Positions 58,215-64,000 of a DNA stretch of 64,000 nucleotides are shown here, piece by piece. The first letter of the stretch is position 1. Each line of letters starts with the position of its first letter. Source of the stretch: JBFMCC01 sp037445635 (GTDB lineage Bacteria > Chloroflexota > Anaerolineae > Anaerolineales > Villigracilaceae); the NCBI GenBank assembly GCA_037445635.1, contig JBBIKC010000009.1, forward strand, positions 17,560 to 81,559, in the 5' to 3' direction. The position numbers and the translations under genes are program-made. Under the pieces are notes generated by a model. It made no database searches and was not told the origin of the DNA. It worked only from the letters and a program-made list of their open reading frames with translations.

Positions 58215-59336
58215 ATGGAGAAACCTCCCTCACGCATGAAACGCTATTGGAAGATCGCCGTCATCGCCAACATCAAGGACGAGAGCCAGCCCAGACCCGA
58301 AGGCGTCCCACCCGACGCGTTCGCAGACTTCGACCACATCGAGACCATCCACCACATCCAGGCGGCGCTCGAAAGCGACGGCCACGAGACCAAGTTCCTC
58401 ATGGCCGACCGTACCCTGCCGCAGTCGGTGCAGGAATACGCGCCAGACATTTGCTTCAACATCGCGGAGGGACTCGGCGGCGACGCGCGCGAGGCCCACG
58501 TCCCCGCGCTGCTCGAAATGCTCGGCATCCCCTACACGGGATCGCGCGTACTGACCAACGCCATTTCGCTCGACAAGACTCTCACCAAGCGCATCTGGCG
58601 CGACCGACGCCTGCCCGTCGCGCCCTTTCAGGAGTTCCTCATCGGCGATGAACCCCTCCGCCCCGATTTGAAGTTCCCGCTCTTCGTCAAGCCCGCCCGA
58701 GAGGGGACAGGCATGGGCGTGGACGCGAAAGCCATCGTCAACAGCGAGAACGAATTACGCGAGCGCGTCAAATGGGTGATCGGCTCCTACAACCAGCCCG
58801 CGCTGGTGGAGACCTTCCTCTCTGGCCGAGAGTTCACCGTCGGCGTGATGGGACGCGCCGACGCCAAACTCTACTCGCGCCATCCCGAATGGTACGACGA
58901 CAAGGATGGCTTCCACCGCTTCCCCGTCCTAGAGTTGGACGCGAGCCGCTCGGTCACTCCGCAGGTCTACAGTCAGGCCGCCAAGGCAAAGGATGTCGGC
59001 GAGGAAGGCGCACCCGATTACATCTGTCCCGCCAATATCGATCCTGAACTTGAGAAAAAACTCAAACATTTCGCCTGGCGGGCTCACCTCCTGCTCAATG
59101 CATTGGACGTCTCGCGCACTGACATCCGCCTTGACGACGAGGGTAATCCTCGATTGATGGAGATCAACACCCTGCCAGGCCTCACCCCCGATTACAGCGA
59201 CCTGTGCCTGCAAGCCGCGGCCGAGGGCATTGCCTACAACGATTTGATCCTCGAAATCCTGTATCTCGGTGCAAGTCGCTGGGGCCTGCTGGAAGCGCGC
59301 GAGAACGTGCCCGCCGCGCCGAAGAAAAGGAAATAA
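58215..59336 (+). CDS. D-alanine-D-alanine ligase-like ATP-grasp protein
   Basis: A 373-residue ATP-grasp enzyme. The N-terminal Rossmann-like domain includes 'DICFNIAEGLGGDAREAHVPALLEMLGIPYTGS' (in pieces), which matches the Ddl 'N...G..GE.G..QG.LE....PYTG' pattern. 'DKTLTKRIW' and 'FPLFVKPAREGTGMGV' are the ATP-grasp lid region, and 'MEINTLPGLTPD' holds the metal-binding Glu/Asn. Sequence and length differ from core Ddl (often 300-350 aa), so the product may be another D-Ala-containing or amino-acid dipeptide. AAAGGAG lies ten bases before the ATG. It is divergent from the VTC cluster. Confidence 0.8.
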   Translation: MEKPPSRMKRYWKIAVIANIKDESQPRPEGVPPDAFADFDHIETIHHIQAALESDGHETKFLMADRTLPQSVQEYAPDICFNIAEGLGGDAREAHVPALLEMLGIPYTGSRVLTNAISLDKTLTKRIWRDRRLPVAPFQEFLIGDEPLRPDLKFPLFVKPAREGTGMGVDAKAIVNSENELRERVKWVIGSYNQPALVETFLSGREFTVGVMGRADAKLYSRHPEWYDDKDGFHRFPVLELDASRSVTPQVYSQAAKAKDVGEEGAPDYICPANIDPELEKKLKHFAWRAHLLLNALDVSRTDIRLDDEGNPRLMEINTLPGLTPDYSDLCLQAAAEGIAYNDLILEILYLGASRWGLLEARENVPAAPKKRK

Positions 59337-59375
59337 CCGAATTTGCCTGTGGTATAATCCCGCCGCTGTTCACAC

Positions 59376-59465
59376 GGAGAGGTCGCGTAGCCCGGTTTAG
59401 CGCGCACGCCTGGAGAGCGTGTTTCCCGAAAGGGAACGCGGGTTCAAATCCCGCCCTCTCCGCCA
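59376..59465 (+). tRNA. tRNA-Ser (anticodon GGA)
   Basis: The 90-base cloverleaf has a 7-bp acceptor stem (GGAGAGG/CCTCTCC), discriminator G, an encoded CCA end, anticodon arm CACGC-CTGGAGA-GCGTG with anticodon GGA, a long variable arm (TTTCCCGAAAGGGAA) and T arm GCGGG-TTCAAAT-CCCGC. The long variable arm and G73 are serine identity features. A TATAAT lies at 59353-59358 upstream. Confidence 0.97.
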
Positions 59466-59471
59466 CATACG

Positions 59472-59503
59472 AAAACCAGGTTCCGAACATGGAACCTGGT
59501 TTT
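59472..59503. terminator. Bidirectional terminator
   Basis: A perfect 13-bp stem (59472-59484 with 59491-59503) has a 6-base loop, with T runs at the 3' side on both strands. It lies between the tRNA and the convergent cytochrome gene and would end both transcripts. Confidence 0.85.
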
Positions 59504-59511
59504 GATTTCTT

Positions 59512-60180
59512 CTACGGGCCGGGTGTTGGTGTCGCTTCCACAGCGGTGACCTCGAGCCTGACTCCCGCAAAGACCAATGGGCCTTCCTCCGGGGCGTCCG
59601 GCGGACGGCCAAACGGCATAGTCTTCTTAACGACCAGCATCTCATATAACTTCGATTGCTCCCAGACACCGCCGCCCAGAATATCATTGCCGGTGACATC
59701 CGCCGAGGCGCGGCGGGACCCCGCCAGGATGCCTGCGTAAGTGGACAAGTCCATTTGCGCCGCGGTTTCGGAGAGGGTCGGGTTGTGGCACGAGGTGCAG
59801 GCCAACGCGCCTGCGTACCATAGGTTCGACTCGTTCAACAACATGCGGATATCCTGCTCATACGTCCCCTCGCAAGGCGCGCCGCTGACATCCGTGAATG
59901 GGAACGCGTCTTTTTCGGGATAACCCGAAGAGACCCAGGCCGCGATCAAATTGATCGCCGCCACCTGGCATTTATTGAAGGTCACAGCCTCGCCGCGCGC
60001 CGGGACCGGAAGCGTGGCTGGGATGAGCGTCGGGATGGGTGTGCGCACCGCTGCCGTTTCGGCCTGACGGCAGGCCGCATCGAATCCACATGACCAGAAA
60101 AAGGTAAACGCAACGAACACTACAATCAGGGCGGCGAAGCCGATCAACACGCCATAGATGAGTTTCTTGAAATCGTCCAT
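59512..60180 (-). CDS. Membrane-anchored c-type cytochrome
   Basis: A 222-residue protein with an N-terminal transmembrane anchor (about residues 10-28) and one heme motif 'CTSCH' (Cys 128, Cys 131, His 132). Four further Cys (31, 37, 71, 103) may form disulfides outside the membrane. The possible axial Met is in 'VVKKTMPFGRPP'. It is the last gene of the alternative complex III run, 15 bases after ActE, and probably takes electrons from the complex. It does not resemble ActF or ActG, which occupy this region in some other clusters. It ends in a Pro/Thr-rich tail. Confidence 0.85.
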   Translation of the reverse strand: MDDFKKLIYGVLIGFAALIVVFVAFTFFWSCGFDAACRQAETAAVRTPIPTLIPATLPVPARGEAVTFNKCQVAAINLIAAWVSSGYPEKDAFPFTDVSGAPCEGTYEQDIRMLLNESNLWYAGALACTSCHNPTLSETAAQMDLSTYAGILAGSRRASADVTGNDILGGGVWEQSKLYEMLVVKKTMPFGRPPDAPEEGPLVFAGVRLEVTAVEATPTPGP

Positions 60181-60195
60181 AATCCAAATCCTGGT

Positions 60196-60711
60196 CTATT
60201 GCTGGGGAGCAGCCAATGTGCGGAGGAAATTGATCACATCCCAGCGTTCACGCACAAGCAGGTTCTCGTTGAGGGCGGGCATACGCCCATCCACGCCGTT
60301 GGTAATGGTCAGAAAAAGCGCTCCGTCGCTCTTGGATTGAACGACATCGGTCGTCAGGTTGGCGGGTTTGTTGGGCGCAAGGAACGCCGCGATCTGACCG
60401 TTGCCCAATCCCTCCGCGCCGTGACACATGGCGCAATGGATGCTGTAAAGTTGAGCGCCGCGCGCGATGGATACTTCATCGGGCGCGACTGGATTGGCCG
60501 GCGCGCCCATTTTCGGGATGGAGACCGCCCCTTCGACCGGGATGGAGCGGACCGGTAACGGCAGAGGGTCTTCCATCGGGCGGTACGAGGGCTGTATTTC
60601 CATGAACACGATCCAGTCAATCTTGATCACGTCATACGTGAAGAGGAATAGAAGCCCCAGAATGGCGCTCACGACGACAAAAAGCGAAAAGAGTTGTTTC
60701 AAAAGCCTCAT
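60196..60711 (-). CDS. actE: Alternative complex III monoheme cytochrome c, ActE-like
   Basis: A 171-residue anchored cytochrome: N-terminal transmembrane helix (about 5-26), linker, then a class I cytochrome c domain with 'CAMCH' (Cys 93, Cys 96, His 97) and axial Met in 'GRMPALNENL'. This fits ActE, the subunit that passes electrons out of the quinol-oxidising complex. Its start overlaps the ActD stop by four bases (ATGA). The C-terminus 'RERWDVINFLRTLA' is typical of the family. Confidence 0.88.
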   Translation of the reverse strand: MRLLKQLFSLFVVVSAILGLLFLFTYDVIKIDWIVFMEIQPSYRPMEDPLPLPVRSIPVEGAVSIPKMGAPANPVAPDEVSIARGAQLYSIHCAMCHGAEGLGNGQIAAFLAPNKPANLTTDVVQSKSDGALFLTITNGVDGRMPALNENLLVRERWDVINFLRTLAAPQQ

Positions 60712-61232
60712 AATGGCTGCGCCTCCGCAGGTTCGACGGATTCTGCGCCCAGTTTGCTGACCGCCTCCACAATCTCCTTTTGGGTGTCGGCCGGGCAGGA
60801 GAACAGGACGGCGATCTTCCCGTCGCTGATCTCGCGTACGTATTCCTTGGGCGAGTAGGACGGGAAAAAACTATCCAGGAAGACGCCGACGAAGGTGGCA
60901 ATCAGCATGCCCAGCATTGTCATCTCGAAGAGGACGACCACGGAGGGCGGGCCGGGCAGGAGCCCCTGACCGCCGACGAAAACGGGATAGAGGTTGGGAG
61001 TGCCGAATACCAGGAACGCGCCGAACAGAAAACCGCCGGTCGCGCCGCCCAAAGCCAGCCGCGGGACGTTCGTCCATTGGCGCGGACGGCCGAGCATGCC
61101 CTCGGTAACGGGAATGCCGGAGATGACGTTCATATCCGCGTCGCCGACGCCCAGGGCGCGCAGACGCTCAATTGCATCCGCGGCCGGCTCGAGGTCCGAA
61201 AAGAGCGCAAGGAAGGTGGATTTATCGGCCAT
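60708..61232 (-). CDS. actD: Alternative complex III subunit ActD (DUF3341)
   Basis: A 174-residue membrane protein of the DUF3341 family. The N-terminal soluble part (FLALFSDLEPAADAIERLRA) is followed by two transmembrane helices ('LALGGATGGFLFGAFLVFG' and 'VVLFEMTMLGMLIATFVGVF') and a C-terminal domain with 'FSCPADTQKEIVEAV'. ActD packs against ActC. It starts nine bases after the ActC stop and overlaps actE. Confidence 0.92.
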   Translation of the reverse strand: MADKSTFLALFSDLEPAADAIERLRALGVGDADMNVISGIPVTEGMLGRPRQWTNVPRLALGGATGGFLFGAFLVFGTPNLYPVFVGGQGLLPGPPSVVVLFEMTMLGMLIATFVGVFLDSFFPSYSPKEYVREISDGKIAVLFSCPADTQKEIVEAVSKLGAESVEPAEAQPL

Positions 61233-61241
61233 ATCCGTATC

Positions 61242-62687
61242 CTATTCCAGGTCGCTGACGGTCACGACCGTCTCGCGTCCGAACTTCTTGAGCGAGTGCG
61301 CCATCTGGCCCTCCTGCACCTCCCAGACCGGGACGAGCGGGATCAGGCGGGAGGCGGCCATGTAAAGCAGGATGAAGAGAGACAGCGTGCCAATGCTGAG
61401 AGGAATTTCGACGCCCGGCTCGTAGAGACGCCAGGTGAACGGCATGCGGTTGATGGTCAGCGAGATGGGGATGATGATGTAGCGCTCGAACCACATGCCG
61501 ACATTGATGAACAGGCCGACGCCAAACACCAGCCAGGGGGAGGAACGCCATTTTTTATTCCACAGGACCGCCCAGGGGATGGCGATGTTGAAAATGAGCA
61601 TGGCGAACCACATCCAGCCCATCGGGCCGGCTTCGTGCCAGTGGAGCAATTGTTTCGTCCACTGGTCGCCGCCGTACCACTGCACCATGTAGTCGTTGAA
61701 GAAGAAATAGGCCCAGCCCATGGAAATGATCAGCATCAGTTTGCCGATGGCTTCGAAGTGTTCGGGGCGGATGAAGTATTTCATATTCTTCATCGTGGCG
61801 CGGATGACTGCCAGCACCATGACGACCGCGCCCATGCCAGAATGCAGCGCGCCGATGACGAAGTACGGGCCGAAGATCGTGGACGACCAGCCCGGACGCG
61901 TGGCCGCGGCGAAGTCCCACGACACGATGGTGTGCACGGAGAACATGACCGGGATGATGGCAAACGCAAAGATGTTCATGGCGTTGCGCAGGTGAGTCCA
62001 CTCGCCTTCGGTGCCGCGGAAGCCGAGCGCGAGGATTTTGAAGAACGTCTTGCGCCAGCCGGTCGAACGGTCGCGCGCCATGGCCAGGTCAGGGATGAGC
62101 GGCAGGAAGAGGTACATCGTTGAGGAGAGCAGGTAGGTCGTGATTGCCAGCAGGTCCCAGGAAAGCGGAGAATGCAGATTGGGCCACAGCCCGCGCTGAT
62201 TCGGGTAGGGGAACAGCCAGTAAGACAGCCAGACGCGGCCCATGTGCATGAAGATGCTGAATCCCGCCTGCACCAGGCCAAAGGTGGTCATCAGTTCCGC
62301 GGCGCGCGTGAACGGGCGGCGGAATTCGGCTTTGAAGACGCGCAGGATGGCGGAGATGAACGTCCCGGCGTGGCTGATGCCGATCCAAAACACGGTGTTG
62401 ACGAGGAAGATGCCCCAGTACGAGGGGCGGTTCACGCCTGCCACGCCCAGGCCTTGTGCGATCATGTAGCCCCATGCGCCGAACAGGCAGACGGCCACAA
62501 CGATGGAAAGGAAGATGAAGACCGCCCAGAACTTCCACGAGGTGGTGTGCATCGAGTCCATGACCATGGCGTTCATTTCGCCGCGCGGCATGGGATCGAG
62601 CATCAGGTGTTGCTCGCGCAGATGCTCCTCGTGGGAGCGGTGCTCGTGGGCGTGCGCGCCCGGCAGGGGTTTAGCTGCTACGGCCAT
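61242..62687 (-). CDS. actC: Alternative complex III quinol-binding subunit ActC (NrfD-like)
   Basis: A 481-residue polytopic membrane protein with about ten helices in the NrfD/PsrC pattern. 'SYWGIFLVNTVFWIGISHAGTFISAILRVF' (in pieces) with its conserved His marks the quinol site, and 'YLFLPLIPDLAMARDRS' and 'SVHTIVSWDFAAATRPGWS' are typical ActC segments. The N-terminal 60 residues are His-rich and cytoplasmic. It is the main proton-translocation candidate in the complex. The start overlaps the iron-sulfur gene by 17 bases. Confidence 0.93.
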   Translation of the reverse strand: MAVAAKPLPGAHAHEHRSHEEHLREQHLMLDPMPRGEMNAMVMDSMHTTSWKFWAVFIFLSIVVAVCLFGAWGYMIAQGLGVAGVNRPSYWGIFLVNTVFWIGISHAGTFISAILRVFKAEFRRPFTRAAELMTTFGLVQAGFSIFMHMGRVWLSYWLFPYPNQRGLWPNLHSPLSWDLLAITTYLLSSTMYLFLPLIPDLAMARDRSTGWRKTFFKILALGFRGTEGEWTHLRNAMNIFAFAIIPVMFSVHTIVSWDFAAATRPGWSSTIFGPYFVIGALHSGMGAVVMVLAVIRATMKNMKYFIRPEHFEAIGKLMLIISMGWAYFFFNDYMVQWYGGDQWTKQLLHWHEAGPMGWMWFAMLIFNIAIPWAVLWNKKWRSSPWLVFGVGLFINVGMWFERYIIIPISLTINRMPFTWRLYEPGVEIPLSIGTLSLFILLYMAASRLIPLVPVWEVQEGQMAHSLKKFGRETVVTVSDLE

Positions 62688-63429
62688 AGTCCGTGCCTCC
62701 CTTGAGATATGTCACTTTGGGCAGGGTGCCGAGTTCTCCGAGATGCTCGAAGCCGCGTCCGCTGCGCGCCAGCCGGCTGACCAGGCTTTCGGGATGGTCC
62801 ACGCGGCCGAAGACGATGGCATCCGCCGGGCAGGCCTGGGCACAGGCCGGGGCAAACTCGCCGTCGGCTACTTCGCGCCCTTCCGCCTTCGCGGCGTCTT
62901 CGGCGCGGTGGATGCGCTGGATGCAGAAGGTGCACTTTTCCATGATGCCGCGGCGGCGGACGGTCACTTCGGGGTTTAACTGGTTGTTCAGCGGTTCGGG
63001 CCGCTCCCAATCGCGCCAGTTGAAGACGCGCACCTGATAAGGGCAGTTGTTGGCGCAGTACCGCGTGCCTACACAACGGTTGTACACCTGCAGGTTCAAA
63101 TTCTCCGCGGCGCTGTGCACGGAAGCGAACACCGGGCAGACCGGTTCGCAGGGGGCATGTCCACACTGCTGGCACAACATGGGCTGATAGGGAGTCATAC
63201 GGACGTCCGGATATTCGCCCTCCCAGAAACGCTCCACGCGGATCCAGTGCATCGCCCGGCCGTAGCCGGCGTCCTCCTCGCCCACGAAAGGAATGTTGTT
63301 TTCCATGGCGCAGGCGGCCACGCACGCCTGGCAACCGGTGCACAGGTCCTGGTCAATGACCATGCCCCAGGTCCCCTCGGCCTCCTCTGCGATTGCGCCC
63401 TTTGCGCCGACTGAATTCAGATCAATCAT
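62671..63429 (-). CDS. Alternative complex III iron-sulfur subunit (C-terminal ActB part as separate protein)
   Basis: A 252-residue ferredoxin-type subunit. Four cluster motifs are present: 'CTGCQACVAAC', 'CQQCGHAPCEPVCP', 'CVGTRYCANNCPY' and 'CTFCIQRI' with later Cys in 'CAQACPADA'. It matches the B2 half of ActB, which in Chloroflexus and Rhodothermus is fused to the molybdopterin-oxidoreductase-like B1 half. Here a stop and a 12-base gap with GAGGAG separate the two. It passes electrons from the ActC side towards the heme subunits. Confidence 0.9.
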   Translation of the reverse strand: MIDLNSVGAKGAIAEEAEGTWGMVIDQDLCTGCQACVAACAMENNIPFVGEEDAGYGRAMHWIRVERFWEGEYPDVRMTPYQPMLCQQCGHAPCEPVCPVFASVHSAAENLNLQVYNRCVGTRYCANNCPYQVRVFNWRDWERPEPLNNQLNPEVTVRRRGIMEKCTFCIQRIHRAEDAAKAEGREVADGEFAPACAQACPADAIVFGRVDHPESLVSRLARSGRGFEHLGELGTLPKVTYLKGGTDYGRSS

Positions 63430-63440
63430 GGTACGCTCCT

Positions 63441-64000
63441 CTAATGTTCCTCTAGTCCTTCACCGTACACACCGATACGGCTTTCGAGGCGGGACAATTC
63501 ACGTTTCCTGCCGGTCTTGTCAATGCGCACTTTCATGCCTGCGAACGCAAGGTCACCGGCCTCATTGAGCGTGAGACCGAGTAGGTCGGTGGGATTCGCT
63601 CCGCGTCCGGCCGCGTAACGACCGTACGCGGTATGACCCTGTCCAAAAGGAATAGCGATCGTATCGGGACGAATGGCCGGGTACACGTAAACGGCCGCTT
63701 CCACCGCCCCGGCCGCAGACGTGATCAAGACCACGTCGTCGTTTTCGAGGCCGAGTTCATGCGCGGTCTCGGGATTGACCTCCACCCACGTGTTCCACAT
63801 CACGGTTGTGGTCGGGTCGGGGATTTCCTGCAGCCAGGGCTTGTTGGCCCCGGCCTCGCCCAGCACCGGCGAGACGAACGGCAGGATGAAGAACTCGCCC
63901 TCCTCGAATTCGGCGGCATTGACCGGAAGGGCGCGGCTCAACACGCTCCCCGCGCTCGGAACGACCGGCGCCTCGGCCGTCTGCCACCAGCCGCCGTATT
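63441..64000 (-). CDS. Molybdopterin oxidoreductase-like ActB N-terminal part, partial
   Basis: The C-terminal 186 or so residues of a molybdopterin-oxidoreductase-fold protein; the rest is beyond the right edge. 'NTWVEVNPETAHELGLENDDVVLITSAAGAVEAAVYVYP' (read in pieces) and 'AIPFGQGHTAYGRYAAGRG' are the typical molydopterin dinucleotide-binding domain 4 segments. In complex III this subunit has lost the cofactor. It is encoded upstream of the iron-sulfur protein and must run together with it as the split form of ActB. Confidence 0.82.
   Translation of the reverse strand, partial: YGGWWQTAEAPVVPSAGSVLSRALPVNAAEFEEGEFFILPFVSPVLGEAGANKPWLQEIPDPTTTVMWNTWVEVNPETAHELGLENDDVVLITSAAGAVEAAVYVYPAIRPDTIAIPFGQGHTAYGRYAAGRGANPTDLLGLTLNEAGDLAFAGMKVRIDKTGRKRELSRLESRIGVYGEGLEEH

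Noticed and set aside
59341..59360. Full promoter for tRNA-Ser
   Set aside because: A TATAAT is clear, but no convincing -35 lies at the right distance; the TTGCCT nearby is only four bases upstream of it.

Overview
The window looks like a chromosomal contig of a Chloroflexota bacterium, most likely class Anaerolineae. Four things point that way: archaeal-type mevalonate enzymes (HMG-CoA synthase, thiolase homologue, DUF35 Zn-ribbon protein) beside a class II HMG-CoA reductase; an alternative complex III cluster; many Cys-anchored lipoprotein binding proteins; and STAND/SARP-type regulators. This assignment rests on gene content and recognisable motifs, not on a database search.

Layout. 1-4.2 kb (minus): pyrH, tsf, rpsB and dnaA, with an AT-rich dnaA upstream region carrying one consensus DnaA box (candidate oriC). 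4.3-6.0 kb: GAF histidine kinase. 6.1-13.5 kb (plus): HMG-CoA reductase, HMG-CoA synthase, a thiolase homologue lacking its catalytic Cys and His, a sulfatase and a DUF35 protein. This run is interrupted at 7.4-9.0 kb by an accessory patch with a PBECR2-like/DUF2283 pair and an AT-rich orphan membrane protein. 13.6-27.1 kb (plus): a catabolic run with MFS transporter, alpha/beta hydrolases, enoyl-CoA hydratase, dipeptide epimerase, ureohydrolase, UroD-like protein, TetR regulator, acyl-CoA ligase, beta-lactamase-like hydrolase and PepD. 27.0-33.5 kb (minus): decayed IS1595 transposase, sugar-type binding lipoprotein, TctABC transporter and a PEP-mutase/isocitrate-lyase family enzyme. 33.6-36.1 kb: NarL-type two-component pair. 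36.3-37.5 kb: a patch of gene fragments. 37.5-47.7 kb: large STAND/SARP regulator, divergent Dpp/Opp peptide ABC transporter and a nitrilase-type amidase. 47.8-48.2 kb: a second, truncated copy of part of the regulator. 48.3-53.8 kb (minus): mreB and the F1 genes atpC, D, G and A without any FO gene. 54.1-57.8 kb (minus): a VTC-type polyphosphate polymerase homologue, a DUF4956 membrane protein, an overlooked 35-residue membrane peptide and a beta-helix lipoprotein. 58.2-59.5 kb: ATP-grasp ligase and tRNA-Ser(GGA). 59.5-64 kb (minus): alternative complex III genes with a split ActB and an extra cytochrome c, running off the right edge.

How the parts fit. The mevalonate genes would supply isoprenoid precursors; complex III and the F1-ATPase genes indicate respiratory energy conservation; the peptide, tricarboxylate and sugar uptake systems plus peptidases, amidase and acyl-CoA enzymes fit a heterotroph living on peptides and small organic acids.

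A striking background feature is that many operon gaps hold a different short-period quasi-palindromic repeat. Several of these run into coding sequence and supply gene ends. The two loci around 37 and 47.6 kb also share duplicated segments in the same order, which records an old duplication and decay event.
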